Below are positions 1 through 8,977 of a DNA stretch of 64,000 nucleotides, one piece after another. Source of the stretch: Shewanella sp. Arc9-LZ (GTDB lineage: Bacteria > Pseudomonadota > Gammaproteobacteria > Enterobacterales > Shewanellaceae); contig NZ_CP048031.1 of the NCBI RefSeq assembly GCF_010092445.1, positions 3,224,001 through 3,288,000 on the forward strand, read 5' to 3'. Made by a program: the position numbers and the translations under genes. How positions within the stretch are numbered: the stretch's first letter is position 1; the number at the start of each line of letters is the position of its first letter. Under the pieces are notes generated by a model. The model was not told the DNA's origin and did not search any database. It worked only from the letters and a program-made list of their open reading frames with translations.

Positions 1-402
1 CGTCAGCAACGCATTATTCATGTGGACTTAGACCACCCTAGAGTCAGCGAGACCGAAGGTGAAGCTTTATTTTTACCTTACGGCGGTAACACGCCATTAC
101 TCGATGAAGTCGGCGAAATTCTTGAGGTCATACATCATGGTTTACAAGATGGTCAACGCTTTGTCGATGCCTTGATTGAACATCAATTGCTGGAATCATT
201 CACTTTAGATATTGAGTTAGACAACGGTCAAAAAAATCAGATGATCGGTTTTTATACCATCAATGAAGAAACCTTAGCCGGTTTGTCTGCCGACGCATTA
301 GCAAAGCTGCACCAGCAAGGTTACTTGCAAGCCATTTACATGACATTAGCCTCGCAAAGCAATGTACGAGACTTACTTAACCTCAAGAATGCGCAAGGTT
401 AA
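1..402 (+). CDS. SapC family protein, C-terminal part (runs off window start)
   Basis: The reading frame is open from the first base and ends with TAA at 400-402, so about 133 C-terminal residues are visible. The sequence resembles SapC-like proteins: an Arg/Gln-rich start followed by VDLDHP, then a GEALF segment and an NxLLDEVGEIL stretch. It is not the ABC permease also called SapC in enterobacteria. The biochemical role of this family is unknown. The stop is only a few bases before the next gene, which indicates an operon. Family members are typically encoded beside TonB-dependent receptors, cupin proteins and flavin-dependent halogenases, as here; a receptor gene may lie upstream of the window. 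The family call is from recalled sequence character. Confidence 0.8.
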   Translation, partial: RQQRIIHVDLDHPRVSETEGEALFLPYGGNTPLLDEVGEILEVIHHGLQDGQRFVDALIEHQLLESFTLDIELDNGQKNQMIGFYTINEETLAGLSADALAKLHQQGYLQAIYMTLASQSNVRDLLNLKNAQG

Positions 403-407
403 TAGTG

Positions 408-1430
408 ATGACAACGGTCAAAACACTGCAGCAAGTCGAACGTATCAATGAATGTACATTAGAGAGCGTCATCGACTTAATCCGTGATGCCGACAAACCC
501 ATGGTATTTAAAGGGCTGTGTCGCCATTGGCCGTTGGTCCAGGCAGGATTAGAGTCGGCACAAAGTGCGATGACTTACCTGCGCCAGTTTTATCAAGGCA
601 TGCCAGTAACAGCGTATTATTTACCGCCAGAGCAACAAGGTAGAGTGTTTTACAATGAAAAACTTGATGGTTTTAATTATCAAGCCGGCCGATTGGACTT
701 TAATCAGTTGCTAGACCGATTAAGCCAAGAAATGATTAAAGACATGCCTGCGGGAATGTACATGGGCTCGACCGATATCCACCAATGTTTACCCGGTTTA
801 GGGGCACAAAACAGTTTAGATTTAGCGCCCATGCAACCGTTAACCAGCATCTGGCTGGGCAATCAAACCAAGGTGGCTGCTCATTATGACTTTCCGCTAA
901 ATCTGGCGTGTAACGTGGTTGGTAAGCGTACCTTTACCCTATTCCCACCCGAGCAAATTAGTAATTTGTATGTTGGCCCCATGGAACTGGCACCCGGTGG
1001 CCAAGACATCAGTCTCGTTGATATGGCGAATCCCGACTTTGAACGTTTCCCGCGTTTTCAGCAGGCATTAGACGCCAGCCTAACAGCAGAGCTAAGCCCT
1101 GGTGATGTGTTATTTATTCCCAGCATGTGGTGGCACCATGTTCGTGGCGTCGATGACTTTAACGTACTCATTACCCACTGGTGGCGCGATACTCCTGGCT
1201 TTTTAGGCCGCCCTAACAATGCCTTATTGCACAGTATATTAAGCTTACGCTCTCTGCCTAAAGCTCAGCGCCAAGCATGGAAATCGATATTCGAACACTA
1301 CATTTTCGATCATGACGATGTTGATGACAGTCATATTCCCGACAATGTGAAAGGCATGCAAACTAAGCCATTAGACGAATTAACGGCCCGCAAAATACGT
1401 GCAGACTTAATCAATAAATTAAAACGATAA
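408..1430 (+). CDS. Cupin-like / JmjC-type (cupin_8) protein, putative Fe(II)/2-oxoglutarate oxygenase
   Basis: This 340-residue protein has the cupin_8/JmjC pattern. AHYD gives the HxD metal-binding pair (His159, Asp161), and PSMWWHHV near residue 243 supplies the distal His, after a GDVLFIP strand. KRTFTLFPPEQ is also typical of the family. Members are Fe(II)- and 2-oxoglutarate-dependent hydroxylases or uncharacterised relatives. Substrate is unknown. GTG at 405 is directly followed by ATG at 408; I prefer the ATG, 5 bases after the SapC stop. It is the second gene of a row that continues with a halogenase homologue and a DUF6445 protein, so its target may be shared with them (inference). 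Confidence 0.85.
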   Translation: MTTVKTLQQVERINECTLESVIDLIRDADKPMVFKGLCRHWPLVQAGLESAQSAMTYLRQFYQGMPVTAYYLPPEQQGRVFYNEKLDGFNYQAGRLDFNQLLDRLSQEMIKDMPAGMYMGSTDIHQCLPGLGAQNSLDLAPMQPLTSIWLGNQTKVAAHYDFPLNLACNVVGKRTFTLFPPEQISNLYVGPMELAPGGQDISLVDMANPDFERFPRFQQALDASLTAELSPGDVLFIPSMWWHHVRGVDDFNVLITHWWRDTPGFLGRPNNALLHSILSLRSLPKAQRQAWKSIFEHYIFDHDDVDDSHIPDNVKGMQTKPLDELTARKIRADLINKLKR

Positions 1431-1463
1431 TGCTGAACACAGCAAGATATCAAGCCAAACAGG

Positions 1464-2960
1464 ATGCCCAAGATGAATAAATCAATCAAAAAAGTTGTCA
1501 TTGCCGGTGGTGGAACCGCAGGTTGGATGGCCGCAGCCGCCTTTAGCAAACTGTTGGGCAAAAATCTTGAAATTGTATTAGTAGAATCTGACGAAATTGG
1601 TACTGTTGGTGTCGGTGAAGCCACTATTCCAACCTTGCATATTTTCCATCGTTTACTTGGGTTAAAAGAGCAAGACGTTATGGCAGCCACTAATGCCACC
1701 TTCAAACTCGGTATCCAGTTTGAAAACTGGCATGACGTCAACAAAGACTACCTGCATTCATTTGGCTTTTTAGGTAAAGACTGCTGGGCTTGTGGCTTTC
1801 AGCACTTTTGGCTTAAAGGCAAGCAACAAGGCCTAGTCAGTGACATTGGCGACTATTGCACCGAGCATTTAGCTGCTCGCCAAGGCCGATTTGCCGTATT
1901 ACCCAATCAAGACTACAACCATGCTTACCATATGGATGCGAGCCTTTACGCTAAATTTTTACGTAAATTTGCCGAACACCATGGCATGACCCGCATCGAA
2001 GGTAAAATCGCCGACGTATTACAACACGACGACACGGGTAATATCCGCGCGTTAAAGCTTGAAAATGGTGAGTTAATTGAAGGCGATTTATTTATCGACT
2101 GCACCGGATTTAAAGCGTTGCTTATTGAGCAAACCTTAAACACTGGCTTTGAAGATTGGAGCCACTGGTTACCGTGCGACAGTGCGATAGCAGTACAAAC
2201 TGAAGCGGTTCAAAAACCAATTCCATATACTCGCTCGATTGCCCGAGAGTCTGGTTGGCAATGGCGTATTCCGTTGCAAACCCGCACCGGCAATGGTTTA
2301 GTGTTTTGCAGTAAATACATTTCTGATGCTGATGCGACTGAATTATTGCTCAATAACATTGAAGGCGCGCCGATCAATCAACCTCGGGTGATTAAGTTTA
2401 AAACGGGTACTCGTCGTCAACATTGGAACAAAAACTGTATAGCAATAGGGTTAGCTGCCGGCTTTTTAGAGCCATTAGAGTCAACCAGCATTCATATGAT
2501 CCAACGCAGCATAGTGCGCCTATTACAGCTGTTCCCGTCGCAAGGCATTATAGATACCGATATTGCTGAATTCAATCAACAAACTAAAGTTGAAATGGAT
2601 AACATTCGCGACTTTATTATTTTGCATTACAAGGTCACTGATCGCGAAGACAGTCGCTTTTGGCGTTACTGTAAAAACATGCCAATTCCAGCTTCATTAC
2701 AACATCGTATCGACATGTTCAGCCAATCAGGCAAAGTCTATAAATACGGCAATGAATTGTTTGGTGAAAGCTCGTGGATACAAGTGATGATGGGCCAAGG
2801 CTTAATGCCAAAAGAATATCATCCTATTGTCGACATGATGGACGAAGCGGAATTAACCAGCTTTTTAAACAGCATTAAAGCAACGGTAAAACGTAAAGTT
2901 GATACCTTGCCAGCGCACCATGATTTTGTGCAGCATTACTGTAAATCAGCCAGCATGTAA
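1464..2960 (+). CDS. Flavin-dependent tryptophan halogenase family protein
   Basis: This 498-residue protein shows the diagnostic motifs of flavin-dependent halogenases. GGGTAGW at 15-21 is the FAD-binding GxGxxG. Lys81 in ATFKLGI matches the catalytic lysine that carries HOCl. WQWRIP at 265-270 is the WxWxIP motif. PLESTSIH near 337-344 contains the conserved Glu/Ser. All key residues are present, so an active enzyme is plausible. Relatives encoded next to TonB-dependent receptors have shown activity on free indoles in some cases, but their natural substrate is unknown. ATG 1464 was chosen; ATG 1473 three codons in is possible. Gaps to neighbours are 33 and 9 bp. No flavin reductase gene is visible nearby. 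Confidence 0.93.
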   Translation: MPKMNKSIKKVVIAGGGTAGWMAAAAFSKLLGKNLEIVLVESDEIGTVGVGEATIPTLHIFHRLLGLKEQDVMAATNATFKLGIQFENWHDVNKDYLHSFGFLGKDCWACGFQHFWLKGKQQGLVSDIGDYCTEHLAARQGRFAVLPNQDYNHAYHMDASLYAKFLRKFAEHHGMTRIEGKIADVLQHDDTGNIRALKLENGELIEGDLFIDCTGFKALLIEQTLNTGFEDWSHWLPCDSAIAVQTEAVQKPIPYTRSIARESGWQWRIPLQTRTGNGLVFCSKYISDADATELLLNNIEGAPINQPRVIKFKTGTRRQHWNKNCIAIGLAAGFLEPLESTSIHMIQRSIVRLLQLFPSQGIIDTDIAEFNQQTKVEMDNIRDFIILHYKVTDREDSRFWRYCKNMPIPASLQHRIDMFSQSGKVYKYGNELFGESSWIQVMMGQGLMPKEYHPIVDMMDEAELTSFLNSIKATVKRKVDTLPAHHDFVQHYCKSASM

Positions 2961-2969
2961 GGTTGTAAC

Positions 2970-3731
2970 ATGACAACCGACTCATCGAACAACCAAACGA
3001 TATCAAGCAAGAATACTCTATCAAGCAAGAGTATTATCAAGGTGGGGCCATTTACGCCCCACATTGAGTTTATTGGCCTACAGCAAACGCCGGTGATTAT
3101 CATTGATGACTTTGGAGCTGATCTTTCGCCGCTAATCGATATTGCGATAGATGATAGTCAATTTAATCAAGACCAAGGTTCATACTATCCAGGGCAGCGC
3201 GCATCGCTGCCCAAGCAATATGTAATCGACGTGATTAATGCGGTATACCAGTTAATATACGATACCTACAAGGTGTCACACTCGTTACGCTTAAAGCCCC
3301 AACAATGCGTGTTTTCGGTTATCGACAAGCCTGCAAAACGTTTATTGCCGCTGCAATGCATGCCACACTTTGACACCCCAGACCCGCACTATTTTGCGAT
3401 TTTGCACTATCTCAATGATGGTGCTCATGGGGATACTGGATTTTTTCGCCATAACGCCACGCAATATGAACAGATAACACCACACAACATTGACCATTAC
3501 TTTAATCAGGCACAACCGGTTGTCGATGCACAACAAGCACTGACGCCTGATTATGTGGTCGATAGTAATGATCACTACACCCTTTATCATCAGGTTCAAT
3601 ATCGGCCAAATCGTTTAGTCATATATCCCGGTAACCTACTCCACTCGACGTTAGTCAACCCAGCAACCGACATCGACAGCAGTCCTAAAACAGGACGACT
3701 GACCGCGAATATCTTTATCAATTTCAAATAA
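2970..3731 (+). CDS. DUF6445 family protein, 2OG-oxygenase-like
   Basis: This 253-residue protein resembles DUF6445 proteins found in halogenase/TonB-receptor loci. A candidate Fe(II)/2-oxoglutarate triad is visible: HFD (His133, Asp135), a distal His225 in YPGNLLHS, and Arg243 in GRLTANIFINF. The spacing and the strand-like context (AILHYLND, TGFFRH) match prolyl-4-hydroxylase-like folds. The function is not established. The first 25 residues are Ser/Asn-rich and probably disordered. It starts 9 bp after the halogenase stop and is followed 15 bp later by the GH3 glycosidase gene, so it is very likely co-transcribed. The family name is from memory; the oxygenase assignment is my inference from motifs. 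Confidence 0.75.
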   Translation: MTTDSSNNQTISSKNTLSSKSIIKVGPFTPHIEFIGLQQTPVIIIDDFGADLSPLIDIAIDDSQFNQDQGSYYPGQRASLPKQYVIDVINAVYQLIYDTYKVSHSLRLKPQQCVFSVIDKPAKRLLPLQCMPHFDTPDPHYFAILHYLNDGAHGDTGFFRHNATQYEQITPHNIDHYFNQAQPVVDAQQALTPDYVVDSNDHYTLYHQVQYRPNRLVIYPGNLLHSTLVNPATDIDSSPKTGRLTANIFINFK

Positions 3732-3746
3732 CACAGGGACCTCGTT

Positions 3747-6410
3747 ATGGCTAAGCCACAGCACGGCAACATCTCGTCAAATAATAAAAAGAAAGCGCTT
3801 ACAGCATGTGTTTCATCACTTATATGCTTAGGTGTCAGCCATGCTGCACTGGCGGCACACCCAACGATTACCCCACAAACCTTACATGCATTAACGGTGT
3901 TACCAGATAATGAAAAACTGCGTATTGGCGAGCGTATCAGCCAAGTCGAAGATGACATTAACCGCTTATTGCCTCAGTTAACCTTAGAGGAAAAAGTGTC
4001 TTTAGTGCATGCTGCGGGCAAGTTTCACATACCTGCTATTGAGCGCTTAGGCATACATGAAATGTGGATGTCAGACGGCCCACACGGTGTGCGCTACGAG
4101 ATCGATCGCAACTCATGGGCACCCGCAGGATGGACTAACGATTACTCAACCTATTTACCGCCGTTAACCGCAATCGCCGCCAGTTGGGATCTCAACATGG
4201 CCACGCTGCACGGCAATGTGCTTGGCGCCGAAGCACGTCATCGCAATAAAGATCTTATTTTGGGCCCTGGTGTAAACCTCGCGCGCCTACCGTTATACGG
4301 GCGTAACTTTGAATACATGGGTGAAGACCCATTTTTAGCGGCTAGCTTAGTAGTGCCCGAAATCAAAGCGATTCAAGCCAATGATGTCGGTGCCACCGTA
4401 AAGCATTATGCCCTTAATACCCAAGAGCTAAACCGCACTAAAGTGAATGCCAAACCTGATGATCGCACCTTGCGTGAAGTGTATTTACCAGCGTTTGAAG
4501 CGGCGGTAAAACAAGCCAATGTGCACGCCATTATGGGCGCCTATAACGAGTTTAGAGGCACTAACGCCAATCAGAGCGAGCACTTAGTCAATACTATCTT
4601 AAAAGGCGAATGGGGCTTTCAAGGGGTGCTACTTACCGACTGGAACGTCGACATCAACACTTATGATGCCGCCATGAACGGCCTTGATATTGAAATGGGC
4701 ACAGATGTCGCTGATTTTGACGATTACTTTATGGCAAAACCGCTACTCGAGATGATTAACGCTGGCAAAGTACCAGTATCGGTACTTGATGATAAAGTCC
4801 GCCGTATTTTACGGGTGCAACTCAGCATCGGCATGATGGATAAACACCGTTTATCCGGCGAGCGTAACACTCAAGCTCACCGTGATGATGCTCGCACACT
4901 TGCCGCCAATGGCATTGTATTACTTAAAAACGATAACAAGGTATTACCGCTTCACGCTGACAAACTTAAACATGTCTTGGTACTTGGTCCCAATGCTGAT
5001 AAACGCCATGGATTTGGTGGCGGCTCATCAGAAGTTAAAGCACTCTACGAAATCAGCCCATTAGCCGGTTTAACAGCCAAACTGGGTGACAAGGTCGACA
5101 TTCAACTAATGCGTCCAGCCAGCAGCCAGTTTATGCCGATACCCAATGACTATCTCACCACTCGTCATTGGACAGGCACGCCATCGTGGCAAATTAATTA
5201 TTACAATGACAACAAAATGACCCAGCTCGCCAGTGAATCATGGATAGCCGATCCGCAATTTAATGCCAAAGGCCAAAAACAGTTTGTCGATATTAAAGCC
5301 AACATCAAACCTATCGAAACTGGCAGCCACAGTTTTAACATAAAAGCTGACGGCCAAGTGGCATTGTACATTAACGATAAACAGCTGATCGCCAGCACCC
5401 AAGCAAACCAAGGACATGTTATCAGTAAAGCCATGACCTTAACTGCTGGTGAAACTTACGCGGTGAGCTTACGTTACCAAGGCGACAAGCAAGCAACCTT
5501 AGGCTGGGAAACACCCAACAGTTTGTACAATACCGAACAAGAGTATTTAGCCGCAGCTAAAAAAGCCGATGCGGTGATCTACTTTGGCGGCTTAAGTCAT
5601 GCTGATGACCGCGAGTCTATCGACAGACCTGACATGGTATTGCCTGGCCAACAAGATGAGGTCATCGCCAAACTGCTCAAAGTGAATCCAAATACTGTGG
5701 TGTTTATGATTGGCGGTTCTGCGGTAGAAATGCCGTGGGCAGATAACGCTAAAGCGGTTGTGTGGGGCTGGTATGGCGGTATGGAAGCCGGTAATGCTTA
5801 CGCGGATATGTTATTGGGCAATCAAAACCCTAGCGGTAAAATGCCAATTACCTTACCGAAAAAGCTCACCGACACTGCGCCAATAGCGTTAAACGATTAC
5901 AACGCCACTGAATCACTTTATAGCGAAGGGGTATTTATTGGTTATCGCTGGTTTGAACAGCAAAATATTGCGCCGTTATTTGCCTTTGGCCATGGCTTGT
6001 CTTACAGCCAATTTGATTACAGCAACATCCGTCTTTCAAGCGCTGACATTGCAAATAATGACATGACAAATGATGACATTGCAGGCAATGACACTATCAC
6101 CGTTACTGTCGATGTCACTAACACCAGTAAAGTCGATGGTGCCGAGGTAGTGCAATTGTATTTGCACGACGTTAAAGCCAGCGTACCGCGTCCCGCAAAA
6201 GAGCTAAAAGGCTTTGATAAGTTATGGTTAAAAGCAGGTGAAAGCAAAACAGCTAGCTTTACGCTAACCCAACGCGACTTATCGTTTTGGGACGTTAACA
6301 CTAATAATTGGTTAGCCGAATCAGGCCAGTTTGAAGTGATGATTGGTGCATCGGTTGCCGACATTCGTTTGCGTAAACGCTTTGACTATCAACATAAAGC
6401 CAAACCTTAG
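3747..6410 (+). CDS. Secreted GH3 beta-glucosidase with PA14-like insert
   Basis: This 887-residue glycoside hydrolase family 3 protein hydrolyses terminal beta-linked glucose (or a related sugar) from oligosaccharides, by family knowledge. The N-terminus is Lys-rich followed by a hydrophobic core ending at ALAAHP near residue 38, so a signal peptide is likely. The (alpha/beta)8 domain includes LGPGVNLAR, KHYALN and the nucleophile Asp298 in GVLLTDW. The second domain carries the FGGG and HADDRE segments. A beta-rich insert at about 455-585 resembles PA14. A fibronectin-III-like domain closes the protein. It is the last gene of the row and suggests that the whole locus serves a beta-glucan or glucoside. 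Confidence 0.93.
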   Translation: MAKPQHGNISSNNKKKALTACVSSLICLGVSHAALAAHPTITPQTLHALTVLPDNEKLRIGERISQVEDDINRLLPQLTLEEKVSLVHAAGKFHIPAIERLGIHEMWMSDGPHGVRYEIDRNSWAPAGWTNDYSTYLPPLTAIAASWDLNMATLHGNVLGAEARHRNKDLILGPGVNLARLPLYGRNFEYMGEDPFLAASLVVPEIKAIQANDVGATVKHYALNTQELNRTKVNAKPDDRTLREVYLPAFEAAVKQANVHAIMGAYNEFRGTNANQSEHLVNTILKGEWGFQGVLLTDWNVDINTYDAAMNGLDIEMGTDVADFDDYFMAKPLLEMINAGKVPVSVLDDKVRRILRVQLSIGMMDKHRLSGERNTQAHRDDARTLAANGIVLLKNDNKVLPLHADKLKHVLVLGPNADKRHGFGGGSSEVKALYEISPLAGLTAKLGDKVDIQLMRPASSQFMPIPNDYLTTRHWTGTPSWQINYYNDNKMTQLASESWIADPQFNAKGQKQFVDIKANIKPIETGSHSFNIKADGQVALYINDKQLIASTQANQGHVISKAMTLTAGETYAVSLRYQGDKQATLGWETPNSLYNTEQEYLAAAKKADAVIYFGGLSHADDRESIDRPDMVLPGQQDEVIAKLLKVNPNTVVFMIGGSAVEMPWADNAKAVVWGWYGGMEAGNAYADMLLGNQNPSGKMPITLPKKLTDTAPIALNDYNATESLYSEGVFIGYRWFEQQNIAPLFAFGHGLSYSQFDYSNIRLSSADIANNDMTNDDIAGNDTITVTVDVTNTSKVDGAEVVQLYLHDVKASVPRPAKELKGFDKLWLKAGESKTASFTLTQRDLSFWDVNTNNWLAESGQFEVMIGASVADIRLRKRFDYQHKAKP

Positions 6411-6441
6411 CGGTTCAACTTAGTCTCTTATAACCCAACAA

Positions 6442-6476
6442 CTGCCTGCGTCACATTATTCTGTTGGCGCAGGCAG
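6442..6476. terminator. Stem-loop between convergent GH3 and DTW genes
   Basis: A 9-bp perfect inverted repeat (CTGCCTGCG at 6442-6450, CGCAGGCAG at 6468-6476) with a 17-nt loop lies between two convergent stops. There is no clear T-run, so it may be a weak or factor-dependent terminator, or only a mRNA 3'-end hairpin. Confidence 0.4.
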
Positions 6477-6485
6477 CTCCAAACG

Positions 6486-6956
6486 TTAACGCTCAATAAA
6501 TGTCATCAGTTGCTCGGTTAACCTTGTCGATAATGCGCTTTCACCCGCATGATTAAGCAGTAATGCCACACATTCTGCTGTGCATAAACCACCTTCAATT
6601 TGATTGCGCCTAAGTGGGTATATCGATTTAGGTGGATTCACTAAAGACACTTTAGGCAATTCCTTTAGATAAGGGCTCTGATTAAACATTTTGCGCGCTT
6701 CTTGCCAAGTGGCATCGATAATCACTAAATATTCAGGCGACGCTAATGACAAACCAGCCTCTTGCGTAGTGTTATCACTTGGAAACACTAAGCCTACTTT
6801 ACCCGCTTCAATCGCAGCCAATAATTCAGCATCGGGCTGTTTGCGGTGCCACTCAACCACCCGCGCGCTATCGCCTAAAACGTGTTTGACTAATTGGCCG
6901 GTATTATTAGCACGATCCATTTCTCGTGAATGCGTTAGTAAAATAATTTTCAACAT
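6486..6956 (-). CDS. DTW-domain protein, putative tRNA-uridine aminocarboxypropyltransferase
   Basis: This 156-residue protein carries the DTW-domain signature DATW (81-84) and YPLRR (113-117), followed by GGLCTAEC. The family transfers a 3-amino-3-carboxypropyl group from S-adenosylmethionine to uridine in tRNA (acp3U), as shown for E. coli TapT. It is shorter than TapT, which has an N-terminal cysteine-rich extension not seen here. It may therefore belong to a different DTW subgroup. It stands alone, convergent with the GH3 gene and divergent from the LysE-type exporter gene. Confidence 0.82.
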   Translation of the reverse strand: MLKIILLTHSREMDRANNTGQLVKHVLGDSARVVEWHRKQPDAELLAAIEAGKVGLVFPSDNTTQEAGLSLASPEYLVIIDATWQEARKMFNQSPYLKELPKVSLVNPPKSIYPLRRNQIEGGLCTAECVALLLNHAGESALSTRLTEQLMTFIER

Positions 6957-7124
6957 AATTTTAAAAATAACACCTATAAAATGAACCGCTTAACGCCGTA
7001 ATGACATACCGCAATACCAAAGTAATAAAAACATAACGTCGATAAACACAATTCAATAACCTGAAACGACTGCTTACGATAGACCGATACATTAACGCTA
7101 TGAAAATACGATATACTCTCGAAA

Positions 7125-7154
7125 AATCGATTTAGTGTCGCGACCTAATCGATT
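7125..7154. promoter_or_regulatory. Paired AATCGATT palindromes in the divergent promoter region
   Basis: Two identical 8-bp palindromes, AATCGATT, lie at 7125-7132 and 7147-7154. Their centres are 22 bp apart, about two helical turns. They sit 45-75 bp before the LysE-type start and in the 242-bp gap between two divergent genes. A TATACT (7112-7117) just upstream could be a -10 element. Operator function is inferred from geometry only. Confidence 0.35.
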
Positions 7155-7198
7155 ATAACCACCGTATTCTACCCATAAACCCAAGTTCAGGTTATTTA

Positions 7199-7813
7199 AT
7201 GATACTACAGCAAGTTATTGCATTATTTTTCACTATGTTAATTTTGGCGATACTACCGGGACCGGCAGTGTTTGCCGTGGTATCAAGAGCATTTTCAAAT
7301 GGGTTCAAGCATGGCGCTTTTATTACCCTTGGCGTACTGATGGGCGACTTTGTTTATATCCTATTAGCCTTGTTTGGTTTGGCCGCCATTGCCAATGCGA
7401 TGGGGCCAGCGTTTGAACTAATAAAGTACGCCAGTGCGCTTTATTTATGCTGGTTAGGTTTCAGTATGTTGCGTGCAACGGCCAAAGGAGTCCAATTAGC
7501 AACCATACCTAAAGTGAGCCAATTTAAAAATTTAATCACGGGCCTGCTTATTGCCCTTGGCAACCCTAAAGCATTGATATTTTACGTCAGCTTTTTTCCT
7601 GCTTTTGTGCCTATGGTCCATGTTGACCTTACCGATGTGATGATTATACTCGCCACTGCAACCTTGGCTTTTGGTTCAGTTAACCTCACTTATGCATATT
7701 TGGCATCAAGTGCAAAACAGGTATTTACCTCCCCTAAAGCGGCAACGATAATGAATCGTACTGCAGGCAGTATTATGTTGATTGCTGGCATATTGATCGC
7801 CATAAATATATAG
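7199..7813 (+). CDS. LysE/RhtB family amino-acid exporter
   Basis: This 204-residue inner-membrane protein has the LysE/RhtB layout of about six hydrophobic segments. It opens with PGPAVFAVVSRAFSNGFKHG, the family's N-terminal signature. A LGNPKALIFYVSFFPAFV stretch in the middle is also diagnostic. Members export amino acids such as homoserine, threonine or lysine, or related metabolites; the substrate cannot be read from the sequence. ATG 7199 follows a weak CAGG ribosome site. The gene lies 9 bp upstream of an Old Yellow Enzyme relative, so the two are probably co-transcribed. Confidence 0.9.
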   Translation: MILQQVIALFFTMLILAILPGPAVFAVVSRAFSNGFKHGAFITLGVLMGDFVYILLALFGLAAIANAMGPAFELIKYASALYLCWLGFSMLRATAKGVQLATIPKVSQFKNLITGLLIALGNPKALIFYVSFFPAFVPMVHVDLTDVMIILATATLAFGSVNLTYAYLASSAKQVFTSPKAATIMNRTAGSIMLIAGILIAINI

Positions 7814-7822
7814 GATGTTGCA

Positions 7823-8827
7823 ATGACCGCGTTACGCTTTACCCCACTGACACTCACAAACGGACTGACCTTTAAAAACCGTTTAGTGGTGCCGCCAATG
7901 GCGTCACAAACCGCAGACCTAAATGGCTTAGCAACTGAAACGACCATCAATCATTACCATCATTTAGCCCAGTCGGGTGCAGGGTTGGTGATGGTAGAAT
8001 ACAGCCATGTAAATTTGGCAGGACGAAGTGAGTCTAATCAGCTTGGGGCGCATGATGATGCTTGCTTACCCGGCTTAAGCCAAATTGCCGCGACGTTACA
8101 TAATGCAGGGGTAAAAACAGGCTTACAAATTACCCATTGCGGCGGAAAAGACAGTGCAGGTATTAGCGCTGATATTATGGGGCCGTCAGGCATTACCGTG
8201 CCAGCATATGATCGTATATTACCAACCCCTAGAGCCATGACATTGGATGATATCAATCAATGGCAGCAGGATTTTGTTAGTGCTGCCATTCGTGCTGACA
8301 AAGCCGGATTTGATTTAGTCGAGCTGCACTGTGCCCACGGTTACGGTATTAATCAATGGTTATCTCCGCTGACGAATCAACGCCAAGACCAATACGGTGG
8401 CAGCCTTGAAAATCGCGCCAGAATATTGATCGAAATAGTCAGTAAAATAAAACAAGCGGCGCCAAGATTAGCAGTAATGACGCGCATTCCTGGGCAAGAC
8501 GGTTACCCTGGTGGTTTGTCTCATGACGATATGGGCCACGTTAGCCAATGGCTAGTTGATGCTGGGGTTGAAATACTTAATGTTTCATCAGGCATTGGGG
8601 GCTGGAATCGCCCTAAAGACAAACGCGGCGAGGGCTTTTTAGTTGAAGATGCAGCGCCGCTGACAGGTACAACGAAAGCGGCAGTGATTGGTGTCGGCGG
8701 CATTGAAAGTATTGATTACATCGAAACCATTTTAGCCACTGAACAGGTTGATTTAGTGGCTGTGGGCCGGGCTATTTTGGCCGGACCAAGTGAGTTTGCA
8801 ACCCGAGTGATGGCTCAACATAAATAA
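7823..8827 (+). CDS. NADH:flavin oxidoreductase, Old Yellow Enzyme family
   Basis: This 334-residue protein is an FMN-dependent (beta/alpha)8 barrel of the OYE family. N-terminal FKNRLVVPPMAS is the typical FMN-side motif. FDLVELHCAHGYGINQWLSP and then YGGSLENRAR are the conserved substrate/FMN segments. VGVGGI and VDLVAVGRAILAGP near the C-terminus bind the FMN phosphate. Enzymes of this group reduce alpha,beta-unsaturated carbonyls with NAD(P)H; the natural substrate is unknown. It is probably translated with the exporter upstream. A strong hairpin 74 bp downstream ends the unit. Confidence 0.9.
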   Translation: MTALRFTPLTLTNGLTFKNRLVVPPMASQTADLNGLATETTINHYHHLAQSGAGLVMVEYSHVNLAGRSESNQLGAHDDACLPGLSQIAATLHNAGVKTGLQITHCGGKDSAGISADIMGPSGITVPAYDRILPTPRAMTLDDINQWQQDFVSAAIRADKAGFDLVELHCAHGYGINQWLSPLTNQRQDQYGGSLENRARILIEIVSKIKQAAPRLAVMTRIPGQDGYPGGLSHDDMGHVSQWLVDAGVEILNVSSGIGGWNRPKDKRGEGFLVEDAAPLTGTTKAAVIGVGGIESIDYIETILATEQVDLVAVGRAILAGPSEFATRVMAQHK

Positions 8828-8900
8828 TGCTGTAACGTCAGCAATGGCTCAGCCTAAATAATGCTCTAGAGCCTAAATCTAATCTTAATTACTGAGTATT

Positions 8901-8954
8901 AAGTACTAAAAAAGCCGCTCAACAACGCATTATTGAGCGGCTTTTTTAGTACTT
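8901..8954. terminator. Bidirectional Rho-independent terminator
   Basis: A perfect 22-bp inverted repeat (8901-8922 and 8933-8954) flanks a 10-nt loop. The GC core is GCCGCTC/GAGCGGC, with six A before it and T-runs after it. It can stop transcripts in both directions and lies between the convergent OYE and opgH genes. Confidence 0.93.
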
Positions 8955-8977
8955 GTTACAAAGACGAGTGATAGAAA

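Noticed and set aside
1331..1744. Antisense open frame across the cupin/halogenase junction, and similar shadows in lpx, dnaE, bamA and kefB-type genes
   Set aside because: They lie opposite strongly conserved coding sequence and show no family resemblance or ribosome sites.
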